Shown here: positions 23,586-33,066 of the stretch, piece by piece
Layout of the letters: every line of letters begins with the position of its first letter
Position numbering within the stretch: position 1 is the first letter of the stretch
Origin: Actinokineospora pegani
Lineage (GTDB): Bacteria; Actinomycetota; Actinomycetes; Mycobacteriales; Pseudonocardiaceae
Direction: 5' to 3'
Assembly: GCF_009745975.1 (NCBI RefSeq)
Contig: NZ_WHOL01000060.1
Coordinates: forward strand, 19,942-83,941
Length of the DNA: 64,000 nt
Translations under genes and position numbers: made by a program
The notes under the pieces: generated by a model
Told to the model about the DNA's origin: nothing
Seen by the model: the letters and a program-made list of their open reading frames with translations, nothing else
Databases searched by the model: none

Positions 23586-25028
23586 TCAGGCACTTGCCAG
23601 CGGGGCCTCGGCCTCGGGCGCGCGCTCCACGGGAGCGGCGGCCGGGGCCTGCTTGGACAGGGAGGGAACCAGGAACAGCGAGATGAGCAGCACCAGGGTC
23701 GCGATGCCCGCGGAGAACCAGAAGGCGCTCTGCACGCCCGCGACCGTGATCGCGCCCGTCGCGTCGCCGGTGAGCGTGGCGATGGTGACCGCGACCGCGA
23801 GCAGGAGACCGACGCCGAGCTGGCGGTTGGAGTTGTACAGGCCGGAGGCGAGACCCATCTGCTGGGGCGCGACACCGGTCATGGCGGCGGCGGCGGTGCT
23901 GATCATCATTACCGTGATGCCGACGCCGAGGGCGAGCCCGCCCGGGAGCACGTTGGCGGCGAAGGAGCCGTCGGCCGGGGTGAGCGCGAGCCACAGCGAG
24001 CCCGCGATCAGGAAGACCGAGCCGAAGACCAGGACCGGGCGGGCGCCCAGCTTGGCCGTCGACTTGGCCACCGGCAGCGAGGCGAACACGACCACCAGCG
24101 CCTGCGGGAAGAACGCCAGGCCCGTCAGGATGGCCGAGAAGCCCAGCACGTGCTGCAGGTACAGCGTGATGAAGAACGTCGAGATCGACATCACGCCGCC
24201 GGACAGGAACGCCACCAGGTTGCCGCTGGTGACACCGCGGTTGGCGAAGATGGACAGCGGCACCAGCGGGTTGGCCACCTTCGCCTGCAGGCCGATGAAG
24301 GCCGCCAGGAGCACGACGCCGCCGACGAGCGGGACCAGGGTGCCGCCGGCGCCCCAACCCTGCTCCGAGGCGATCGTCAGCGCGTAGGCGATCGAGCACA
24401 TGCTCGCGGTCACCAGGATGGCGCCCGGGACGTCGATCCTGGCCTTGCGGGTCTGGGCGCTGTCGTCGGTCAGCTTCATCGCCGCGGCGACGACCATGTA
24501 GATCCCGACCGGGATGTTGACGAACATGACCGCGCGCCAGCCGAAGACCTCGGTGAGGACGCCGCCCGCGAGCACGCCGCCCGCGAAGCCGACCGAGGAC
24601 ACGGCGCCGAACACGCCCATCGCCTTGGCGCGCTCGGCGCCCTCCGGGTACCCGGCGCCGATCATCGCCAGCACGGCGGGGGCGACGGCGGCCGCCGACA
24701 GGCCCTGCAGCGCGCGGGAGACGATGAGCAGCAGCGGGGAGTCGGCGAACCCGCCGACCAGCGAGGCCAGGGTGAACACGGCCAGGCCCCACACGAACAT
24801 GCGCTTGCGGCCGATGATGTCGCCGACGCGGCCGCCCAGCAGCAGGAAGCCACCGTAGAACAGCGCGTAGGCGCCGACCACCCACGGCATGGCGCCGTCG
24901 GTGAACGCCAGGTCCGTCTTGATCCACGGCAGGGCCACGTTCACGATCGCGAAATCGAGCGTGAGGATGAACTGCGCCAGGCACAGCAGCATCAGCGGGG
25001 GCCGCTTGGTTGCCACCTGAGTGCTCAT
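23586..25028 (-). CDS. MFS drug exporter, DHA2 (EmrB/QacA) family
   Basis: 480 residues from the ATG at 25028 (AGGAGAAAGGAA upstream); the frame is open further but without plausible protein. About 14 hydrophobic segments are visible. Motif A reads GRVGDIIGRKRMF, and LTLDFAIVNVALPWI matches the motif D1 region of drug:H+ antiporters. The C-terminal tail is Ala/Pro/Glu-rich. Position at the end of the benzoxazole genes and divergence from a regulator suggest export of, or self-resistance to, the product. The upstream region holds a weak GTTACC-N17-GGTGGC at 25150-25178. Confidence 0.92.
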   Translation of the reverse strand: MSTQVATKRPPLMLLCLAQFILTLDFAIVNVALPWIKTDLAFTDGAMPWVVGAYALFYGGFLLLGGRVGDIIGRKRMFVWGLAVFTLASLVGGFADSPLLLIVSRALQGLSAAAVAPAVLAMIGAGYPEGAERAKAMGVFGAVSSVGFAGGVLAGGVLTEVFGWRAVMFVNIPVGIYMVVAAAMKLTDDSAQTRKARIDVPGAILVTASMCSIAYALTIASEQGWGAGGTLVPLVGGVVLLAAFIGLQAKVANPLVPLSIFANRGVTSGNLVAFLSGGVMSISTFFITLYLQHVLGFSAILTGLAFFPQALVVVFASLPVAKSTAKLGARPVLVFGSVFLIAGSLWLALTPADGSFAANVLPGGLALGVGITVMMISTAAAAMTGVAPQQMGLASGLYNSNRQLGVGLLLAVAVTIATLTGDATGAITVAGVQSAFWFSAGIATLVLLISLFLVPSLSKQAPAAAPVERAPEAEAPLASA

Positions 25029-25292
25029 GATTCCTTTCTCCTGTCTTGTCGTGTGAGAGCACGGCGAACGAGGTCGGTGCTGGACCGACCACACCAGGCC
25101 GTGCGGGATTTCTCCTGCATTCCTGCTGGATGACGAGGACACGGCCTCCGTTACCGGTGCACGCGGCACACCGGTGGCGAACCCATGGCGGGGTCTGTCG
25201 CTCCCAACGGTGGAACAGGGCTGGAACCGACCGGCCACGGGACGGCGTCCCGGACAAGTCGTGAACACGTCACTACCAGCGAATCCGCTTGG

Positions 25293-25308
25293 CAGGTAAC
25301 GTTACCTG
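25293..25308. promoter_or_regulatory. Perfect palindrome CAGGTAACGTTACCTG at CGNR gene start
   Basis: A 16-base perfect palindrome ends 4 bases before the CGNR gene ATG. Its GGTAAC/GTTACC halves are the same half-sites found in the inverted repeats at 17161, 21871 and 23432. Placement at the very start of the gene suggests autorepression and a short or absent leader. Confidence 0.7.
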
Positions 25309-25312
25309 GGTG

Positions 25313-25876
25313 ATGGGACAACCAGGAGACAGAGCGGCGGCCCCGGGCGGGCTCGCCCTCGTGCAGTCGTTCGTCAACAGCGTCAACGTCGAGCACGGAC
25401 CGGACGAGTTCGAGACCACCGACGGGCTCGCGCGGTGGTTGGGCCGCAACGGCTTCACCGCCGCGGACCTCGGTGAGCCGGACCGCCGGGACGCGGTGGC
25501 GCTGCGCGAGGCGCTGCGCTCGCTGCTGCGGGAGAACAACGGCGCCGAGCAGGACACCGCGGCGCACCGGGTGGTCGAGCACGTCGCCAGGGACTGCCCG
25601 CTGGTGCTGCGGGTCGGGGCGGGCGGCATCGCCCTGGGCCCGGCGCACGACGACGTGCGCGGCGCGCTGGGCGCGGTGCTGGCGAAGGTGGCCGAGGCGG
25701 CCACGGACGGTTCGTGGCAGCGGTTGAAGGCGTGCCAGGAACACCGGTGCGAGTGGGCCTTCTACGACCGCTCCCGCAACCGGGCGAGCCGCTGGTGCTC
25801 GATGCAGGTGTGCGGCACGCGGGCGAAGATGCGCGTCTACCGGCAGGGCAAGCGCGAACAGGGTGATCAAGGTTGA
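25313..25876 (+). CDS. CGNR zinc-finger (ABATE-type) transcriptional regulator
   Basis: 187 residues; the ATG at 25313 and a GTG 3 bases earlier are both possible. Residues 1-125 are an ABATE-like ligand/stress domain (ALVQSFVNSVNVEHGPDEFE). Residues about 135-180 form the CGNR finger with CQEHRCEWAFYDRSRNRASRWCSMQVCG; the CGNR box reads CGTR. Such proteins often neighbour an MFS pump, as here, where the exporter is divergent. The palindrome at its start and the related repeats at three cluster promoters make it the best local candidate for their regulator. That link is inference. Confidence 0.85.
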   Translation: MGQPGDRAAAPGGLALVQSFVNSVNVEHGPDEFETTDGLARWLGRNGFTAADLGEPDRRDAVALREALRSLLRENNGAEQDTAAHRVVEHVARDCPLVLRVGAGGIALGPAHDDVRGALGAVLAKVAEAATDGSWQRLKACQEHRCEWAFYDRSRNRASRWCSMQVCGTRAKMRVYRQGKREQGDQG

Positions 25877-26017
25877 CACCGTGTGGCTCCCCTCGGTGAT
25901 GACGCAGCCACGTGGACCGAGATCAAGTATGTGCGCGGGATCGGTCCCCGGACCAGGGCGGCGGTCACCACTGCGGCGTGCGTTTCTCACGCCGTCAGCG
26001 GTGACCGCTCACGCCTG

Positions 26018-27163
26018 TCAGGGCGCGTGCTCGCGGCCGAGCAGCGACCGGGCGACCACGAGCTTAGTGGCCGCGGCGGTGCCGTCGGCGAGCTGCATGC
26101 CGATGACGTCGCGCAGCCGCTGGGCGATCGGGCCGTCCTCGGTGTAGCCGAGGTGCCCGAGCACGAGCAGCGCCTGCTGCACGGCCTCGACGGCGGCCTT
26201 GGGGGCCCACCACTTGGCCATGTTCGACGGCAGCACCGGGTCCAGGCCCTCGTCCTGCCTGGTCAGCGCCTCGAGGGCGACCAGCCGGGCGGCGTGCAGG
26301 ACCGTGGCGTGCTCGACCAGCGAGAACGCCACCGACTGGTACTTGGACAGCGGCTGGCCGAAGGCGACCCTGCTCTTGGCGTGGGCGATCGCCTCGTCCA
26401 GCGCGGCGCGGGCGACCCCCAGCGCCATCAGGGCGATGAGCGCGCGGGAGAACCCGAAGCCGCGCATCACCTCGATGAACCCGTCGCCGGGCCCGCCGAC
26501 GACGTCCTCGCGGCCCACGCGCACCCGGTCGAAGACGAGGTCGCCGCGACCACCCGCCCGGCAGCCCAGGTCGTTGGTGCGCTCGCGGGTGACGCCCGGG
26601 TCGTCGAGTCCGATGTAGAACGCGGTGACCCCGCGCGCGCCGGGGCCGCCGGTGCGGGCGAAGACCAGCCCGTGGGTGGCGTAGGCGGTGGCCATGATCG
26701 AGGCCTTGACCCCGGTCAGCACCCAGCCGTCGCCGTCGGGCTCGGCGGTCATGGCGATGTTGGCCGCGTCGGTGCCGTGGTCGGGCTCGGTCAGCGCGAC
26801 CGCGACGACGGCCTCGCCGCGGGCGATCGGGGGCAGCCAGCGCCGGAGCTGCTCCGGGGTGCCGTTGGCGGCGAGCACCCCGGCGACCAGCGCGGCGTTG
26901 AGGACGGGGAAGCAGACCGTCAGGTCCGCCGCCGCCAGCTCCTCCAGCGCGATGCCCGCGCTGACCGCGTCCAGCTCCAGGCCGCCGTGCTCGGCGGGCA
27001 CGCGCAGGCCGTAGAGGCCCTCGGCGGCGATCTCGGCGATCAGGCCGTCGCGGTAGCTGCCGCGCACGTCGTTGTCCCGGCGGTGCGGGGCGATGCGGGA
27101 CGCGGCGAAGTCGGCGGTGCTCTTGGCGAACGCCTTCTGCTCCGCGGTGAACTCGAAGTCCAT
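26018..27163 (-). CDS. Acyl-CoA dehydrogenase family flavoprotein
   Basis: 381 residues with the three-part acyl-CoA dehydrogenase fold: N-terminal helices, VAVALTEPDHGTDAANIAMTA in the beta domain, and LGVARAALDEAIAHAKSR and LGHLGYTEDGPIAQRLRD in the C-terminal helices. The catalytic base position near the C-terminus (usually Glu in YEGT) is Asp360 in LADGT. It could desaturate an acyl-CoA or acyl carrier substrate, or be one of the family members recruited for other oxidations. It is the last gene of the operon that starts with lysW at 32814, directly after an acyl-CoA ligase. Confidence 0.9.
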   Translation of the reverse strand: MDFEFTAEQKAFAKSTADFAASRIAPHRRDNDVRGSYRDGLIAEIAAEGLYGLRVPAEHGGLELDAVSAGIALEELAAADLTVCFPVLNAALVAGVLAANGTPEQLRRWLPPIARGEAVVAVALTEPDHGTDAANIAMTAEPDGDGWVLTGVKASIMATAYATHGLVFARTGGPGARGVTAFYIGLDDPGVTRERTNDLGCRAGGRGDLVFDRVRVGREDVVGGPGDGFIEVMRGFGFSRALIALMALGVARAALDEAIAHAKSRVAFGQPLSKYQSVAFSLVEHATVLHAARLVALEALTRQDEGLDPVLPSNMAKWWAPKAAVEAVQQALLVLGHLGYTEDGPIAQRLRDVIGMQLADGTAAATKLVVARSLLGREHAP

Positions 27164-27174
27164 CGTGGACCCTC

Positions 27175-28812
<1,638 letters not shown>

Positions 28813-28821
28813 GATGGGGAC

Positions 28822-29778
28822 CTATCCCTTCACGCTCGACGTGGCCCGCTCGACGATGGCCGCGGCGGTGACGCCCGCGCGGTCGAGCAGGTAGCGCTGG
28901 GAGCCGGAGACCGAGACGAACCGGTCCGGCATCCCGAGCCGGTGCACGCGCACCGGCAGCAGTTCGGTCAGCGCCTCGGCCACCGCGGCGCCGAAGCCAC
29001 CGGCCCGCCAGTGCTCCTCGACGGTGATGACCGTCCCGGTGATGCCCGCGGCCGCGGCCAGGGTCGCGGTGTCCAGCGGCTTGACCGTGTGCACGTGCAG
29101 GACCGTGGCGTCGATGCCGAGTCCGGACAGCTCCTCGGCCGCCTCCCACGCCGAGAGCACCGGGTAGGCGCCGCAGGCGGCGATGGTGACGTCGGTGCCC
29201 TGGCGCAGCACCTGGGCCTGGCCGAGGACGACCGGCGGCCCGGCGGGCAGGTCCGGCACGGCGTTGCGCCCCAGCCGCAGGTACACCGGGCCGGGCAGCG
29301 CGAGCGCCTGGCGCACCAGGGAGTCCGTGCTGGCGGCGTCCGCGGCGACGACCACGGTCATGTTGGGCAGCACCCGCATCGCCGCGATGTCCTCGAGCGA
29401 GTGGTGGGTGGCGCCCAGGTGGCCCGCCGACACCCCGGAGTGGGTGGCGGCGATCCGCACGGGCAGGTCGTTGTAGGCAATGTTGATCTTGACTGCCTCG
29501 ATGGCGCGCGACGACGCGAACGCCGCCATGGTGTTGGCGAACGGGACCCGGCCCTGCTTGGCCAGCCCCGCCGCCGCGCCCATCAGGGTGTGCTCGGCGA
29601 TGCCGATGTTGACGTAGCGGCCCGCCGCGGGGCCGAAGTCGACCCCACCGAACAGGCCGGTGTCGGTGTCGAGGCAGACCACCCGCTCGTCGCGGGGCAT
29701 CAGCTCGGTGAGGATGTCCCGGTAGACCTCGCGGGAGGAGGGGGCCTTGGGCGGCGCGGGGACCGCGGGGGCGCTCAC
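28822..29778 (-). CDS. Transketolase, C-terminal (Pyr and TkC) subunit
   Basis: 318 residues from a GTG that overlaps the stop of the N-terminal subunit gene (GTGA). It has the pyrimidine-binding domain with NIGIAEHTLMGAAAGLA, including the catalytic Glu of the ThDP cycle, and the C-terminal domain with HVHTVKPLDTATLAAAA. Split transketolases occur in actinomycete and archaeal pathways. In vazabitide and azinomycin-type pathways a split transketolase adds a two-carbon ketol unit to the carrier-bound glutamate semialdehyde. The operon here has exactly the genes needed to make that acceptor. Confidence 0.93.
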   Translation of the reverse strand: MSAPAVPAPPKAPSSREVYRDILTELMPRDERVVCLDTDTGLFGGVDFGPAAGRYVNIGIAEHTLMGAAAGLAKQGRVPFANTMAAFASSRAIEAVKINIAYNDLPVRIAATHSGVSAGHLGATHHSLEDIAAMRVLPNMTVVVAADAASTDSLVRQALALPGPVYLRLGRNAVPDLPAGPPVVLGQAQVLRQGTDVTIAACGAYPVLSAWEAAEELSGLGIDATVLHVHTVKPLDTATLAAAAGITGTVITVEEHWRAGGFGAAVAEALTELLPVRVHRLGMPDRFVSVSGSQRYLLDRAGVTAAAIVERATSSVKG

Positions 29779-30680
29779 GGGCGACGCGCCTTGCGCAGGG
29801 CCTCGAGCGCCAGCCGGTGCTGCCGCCCGCCGAGCTTGGCGTAGTGGCTGCGGGCCTGGTCCTCCACCATCGGCAGCCCCTTGCCCTTGACGGTCCTGGC
29901 GATGACGACGGTGGGGCGCCGGTCCTGCCCCGGCGCGGCGGAGAGGGCGTCGGTGAGCGCGTCCACGTCGTGGCCGTCGACCTCGAACACCCGCCAGCCG
30001 AACGCCCGCCACCGGTCGGCCAGCGGCTCCAGGTCGTTGACCTCGGCCGTGGCGCCGGTGATCTGCAGGCCGTTGCGGTCGACGACCGCGACCAGCCCGT
30101 CGAGCCGGTGCGCCGCGGCGACCGAGGCCGCCTCCCACACCGAGCCCTCCTGCAACTCCCCGTCGCCCATGACGACGAAGGTCCTGCGGTCGGTGTCGTC
30201 GAGCCGGTTGGCCAGCGCGAAGCCGATGCCCAGCGCCAAGCCGTGGCCGAGCGACCCGGTCGGCATCTCCACCCCGGGCACCTCCGTGTTGGGGTGCGCC
30301 ATGAGCGGGCTGCCGTGCTCGCCGTACTCGGCCAGCCGCTCGACCGGGAAGTACCCGGCCTCGGCCAGCGTGGCGTAGAGCCCGATCCCGCCGTGGCCCT
30401 TGCTCAGCAGCAGGACGTCGCGGTCGGGCCAGGCCGGGAAGCCCGGGTCGACCAGCATCACCCGGAAGTAGAGGACGGACAGGATCTCCACCAGCGACAT
30501 CGAGCCGCCGACGTGGCCGCCCTCGCGACCGGCGCACATGGTGACGACGTGCTCGCGGATCCGTGCGGTGACCTCGGTGAGGTCGGTTCGGTCGGTCTGC
30601 CGGTGCTCGGCCCCTGTGGCCGGGGCGGCTGCGGGCGCGGTCGGCGCCTGGCCGCCGCGCACCGCGAACGTGCTGCTCAT
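29775..30680 (-). CDS. Transketolase, N-terminal (ThDP pyrophosphate-binding) subunit
   Basis: 301 residues. The PP domain has GHVGGSMSLVEIL, LLSKGHGGIGLYATL, TGSLGHGLALGIG, and the ThDP/Mg motif GDGELQEGSVWEA. The first 20 residues are a low-complexity Ala/Pro stretch. It overlaps its partner subunit by 4 bases and follows the LysY/ArgC gene by 25 bases. The pair together is the length of one ordinary transketolase. Confidence 0.93.
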   Translation of the reverse strand: MSSTFAVRGGQAPTAPAAAPATGAEHRQTDRTDLTEVTARIREHVVTMCAGREGGHVGGSMSLVEILSVLYFRVMLVDPGFPAWPDRDVLLLSKGHGGIGLYATLAEAGYFPVERLAEYGEHGSPLMAHPNTEVPGVEMPTGSLGHGLALGIGFALANRLDDTDRRTFVVMGDGELQEGSVWEAASVAAAHRLDGLVAVVDRNGLQITGATAEVNDLEPLADRWRAFGWRVFEVDGHDVDALTDALSAAPGQDRRPTVVIARTVKGKGLPMVEDQARSHYAKLGGRQHRLALEALRKARRP

Positions 30681-30705
30681 GCCCTTTGTGTCCTTTCGAC
30701 CGGGG

Positions 30706-31731
30706 TCAGTTGGGGTGCAGGCCGGTGAACTCCAGCCCAGCGCGCTCGGGCAGCCCGTGGCGCACGTTCATGCACTGGACCGCGTTGCCCGCCCCGCCCT
30801 TGACCAGGTTGTCCAGCGCCGCGATGACCGTGATGTGGCCGGACCCCGCCTCCAGGGCGAACCCGACGTCGCAGAAGTTCGAGCCGGACAGGATCTTGGC
30901 GTCGGGGAAGCGGTGCAGGCCCCGGCGCTCGGCGACCACGCGGACGAACGGCTCGTCGGCGTAGGCGGCGCGGTAGGTCTTGCGGACCGCCCGCTCGTCC
31001 ACCCCGGGGGCCAGCCGGGTGCGGCAGACGAGCTGCACGCCGCGCACCGCCTCGACGCCGGTGGCCGACATCCGGATCGGCAGGCCGGTGGCCTGGGCGA
31101 TCTCCGCCTCGTGCCGGTGGCGGACCGGGGCGAACACGCGCATCGCGCCGCTGCGCTCGGAGTGGGTGTTCTCCACCCCGGCCCTGGCCCCCGACCCGCT
31201 GGAGCCGGTGCGCGCGTCGACGGTGACGTCCCCGGCGAGCAGGCCCGCCTTGGCCAGCGGGGTCAGCCCGAGGATGCCCGCGGTGGCCATGCAGCCGGGG
31301 ACGCTGATCCGGTCCGCGGTGCGCAGCTCCTCGCGGTGCAGCTCCGGCAGCCCCGTGGTGAAGCTGTCGAGCAGCTCCGGCGCGCTGTGCCGGACCCCGT
31401 AGTAGGCCTGGTAGGCCTCCGGGCAGCCGAGCCGGAAGTCGCCGGACAGGTCGATGACCGTCTTCGCCAGCCCGAGGAAGTCGGGCATCCTGGTCATGGT
31501 CTCCTTGTGCGGGGTCGCCAGGAACACCACGTCGTACTGGTCGAGCGCGTCCTCGTCGGAGAAGGCGAGCCTGGTGCGCCCGCGCAGGTTCGGGTGCACC
31601 CCGTCGACCTGGCGGCCCTGCAGGCTGCGCGAGGTCGCCGCGGCGACCTCCACGTCCGGGTGCGTGGTGAGCACCCGCAGCAGCTCGCCGCCGATGTACC
31701 CGGCGGCCCCGACCACGGCGACCCTGATCAT
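30706..31731 (-). CDS. LysY/ArgC-type N-acyl-aminoacyl-phosphate reductase
   Basis: 341 residues from the ATG at 31731, which overlaps the lysX stop (ATGA). It has the Rossmann motif VVGAAGYIGGELLRVL, active-site Cys in SVPGCMATAGILGL, and SGSNFCDVGF in the C-terminal part. The family reduces acetylglutamyl phosphate (ArgC) or LysW-bound acyl phosphates (LysY) to the semialdehyde. No argJ or argB-only gene accompanies it, but lysW, lysX and lysZ do. LysW-bound glutamyl phosphate is therefore the likely substrate. Confidence 0.92.
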   Translation of the reverse strand: MIRVAVVGAAGYIGGELLRVLTTHPDVEVAAATSRSLQGRQVDGVHPNLRGRTRLAFSDEDALDQYDVVFLATPHKETMTRMPDFLGLAKTVIDLSGDFRLGCPEAYQAYYGVRHSAPELLDSFTTGLPELHREELRTADRISVPGCMATAGILGLTPLAKAGLLAGDVTVDARTGSSGSGARAGVENTHSERSGAMRVFAPVRHRHEAEIAQATGLPIRMSATGVEAVRGVQLVCRTRLAPGVDERAVRKTYRAAYADEPFVRVVAERRGLHRFPDAKILSGSNFCDVGFALEAGSGHITVIAALDNLVKGGAGNAVQCMNVRHGLPERAGLEFTGLHPN

Positions 31732-32594
31732 CGGACGCCCCTCGCCGCGGCCAGGTCCACGATCCGCTCCGCGACGTCCACACCGGAGTGCGCGCCCTGG
31801 AAGCCCCTGAACTCCACCCTGTCGTTGACCTCGAGCACGGTGAGCCCTCCTTCGGTGTCCTCGATGAGGTCGACCCCGGCGATGTCGGCGCCGACCGCCG
31901 CCGCGGCCCGCGCGGCCAGGTCGGTGATCTCGTCGGTCAGCGCGCACACCTGGCTGACCGCGCCGCGCGCGACGTTGGTGCGCCACTGGTCGCCGCGGCG
32001 GCGGGTGGCCCCGATCGGCTCCCCGCCGACCACGACGACCCGGATGTCGTTGTCGGCCTTGGGCACGAGCGCCTGCAGGTAGACCACGTGCGACTGCGGG
32101 GAGGGCAGCGCCTCGATGTGCTCGAGGACCGCCGCGGCCATCGCCCGGTCGGTGACCTGGGTGACGAGCCTGCCCCAGGACCCGACGAGCGGCTTGACCA
32201 CGGCGGGGTAGCCCAGCTCGTCGAGCGCCTTGAGCGCGGCGTCCGGGGTCAGCGCCAGCGAGGTCGCCGGTGTCGGCAGCCCGGCGCGCAGCAGCGCCGC
32301 CGAGGTGAGCCACTTGTCGCCGCTGACGTGGGTGGCCGCGGCGGAGTTGAGCACGACCACCCCGACCGATTCCAGCGCGCTCGCGGCGTAGCGGGCGCGG
32401 AAATGGCCGACCTCGCGGTTGATGACGAGCCCAGGACCGGTCCAGGAATTCCCGCCCGCGATGTGCAGCGTGCGCGGGTCGAGGTGCTCGAAAGCGATGC
32501 CCCTGCGGTCGAGAGCGGCCATGATGGACTTTTCCTCGAACCGCACTCGAGAGGCCAGGATACCGAGTGCGGCGGCGTCGGAGTTCATCGTCAT
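31728..32594 (-). CDS. lysX: LysX-type ATP-grasp ligase (LysW-glutamate/aminoadipate ligase)
   Basis: 288 residues from the ATG at 32594. ATP-grasp features are SGDKWLTSAALLRAGLPTPAT, YPAVVKPLVGSWGR, the Gly-rich IRVVVVGGEPIGATRR and EVNDRVEFRGFQ with metal-binding Asn/Glu. These are typical of LysX/ArgX of the RimK family. The enzyme joins the alpha-amino group of glutamate or aminoadipate to the C-terminal Glu of LysW, protecting it. The lysW gene is 37 bases upstream in the same operon. Confidence 0.93.
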   Translation of the reverse strand: MTMNSDAAALGILASRVRFEEKSIMAALDRRGIAFEHLDPRTLHIAGGNSWTGPGLVINREVGHFRARYAASALESVGVVVLNSAAATHVSGDKWLTSAALLRAGLPTPATSLALTPDAALKALDELGYPAVVKPLVGSWGRLVTQVTDRAMAAAVLEHIEALPSPQSHVVYLQALVPKADNDIRVVVVGGEPIGATRRRGDQWRTNVARGAVSQVCALTDEITDLAARAAAAVGADIAGVDLIEDTEGGLTVLEVNDRVEFRGFQGAHSGVDVAERIVDLAAARGVR

Positions 32595-32631
32595 GCTTCC
32601 CTTTTGTGGCTCGTCGTTGTGGCGGACCCCG

Positions 32632-32814
32632 TTACTCGCCCCAGTCCTCCTCGACCTCGGGCGCGAGCTCGAGCAGCGGCGGCTCGACGGACTTGACCTC
32701 CAGCTCGCTGCGGCACTCGACGCACTCGACGATCTCGCTGACCCGCGCGTCGGCGTCCAGGCCGACCTGCGCGTCGCACTCCGGGCACACGGCGCCGGAA
32801 ATGGTCTTCTGCAT
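32632..32814 (-). CDS. lysW: LysW-type amino-group carrier protein
   Basis: 60 residues, the usual size. Four Cys (10, 13, 31, 34) form a CxxC...CxxC zinc ribbon. The acidic C-terminus ends EEDWGE, the diagnostic LysW tail whose final Glu is the attachment point. In primary metabolism LysW carries lysine or arginine precursors in Thermus and archaea. In Streptomyces stand-alone homologues serve secondary metabolism. It is the first gene of the seven-gene leftward operon down to 26018. Confidence 0.96.
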   Translation of the reverse strand: MQKTISGAVCPECDAQVGLDADARVSEIVECVECRSELEVKSVEPPLLELAPEVEEDWGE

Positions 32815-33066
32815 GACTTCGCCCCTCGTTGTCGCTGTGCGTGACGGTATGGGATCAATTTAGGCCCCGAACGTGAAAATATCCAATAAAGTCCCCTTCT
32901 CAATGCACACCGAGTGGGTTATGTGCTGGCCGTATAACCGGGTTCCGAGAACAACATAAGCAGGGCTTTTCGCACGGACGGTAAATCAGCGGCCGGTGAA
33001 CCCTATGCTCGGTGCGAAGCGATTTCCCATTCCCAGCACCTCCCCGGTTTCGAGCAAGGAGCGCAG
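32815..33066. promoter_or_regulatory. Divergent promoter region of the carrier-protein and encapsulin operons
   Basis: 252 bases, clearly more AT-rich than the flanking genes between about 32860 and 33030. It drives lysW leftward and the encapsulin-like gene rightward. An inverted repeat, GGTTAT (32917-32922) and ATAACC (32934-32939) with an 11-base spacer, sits near the middle and is operator-like. AAGGAG lies 6 bases before the encapsulin ATG. The LysR gene at 37864 could be the regulator, but nothing in the sequence proves it. Confidence 0.65.

Noticed and set aside
25995..26010. Terminator between the CGNR and acyl-CoA dehydrogenase genes
   Set aside because: Only a short near-palindrome around AGCGGTGACCGCT with no loop room; not convincing as a hairpin.
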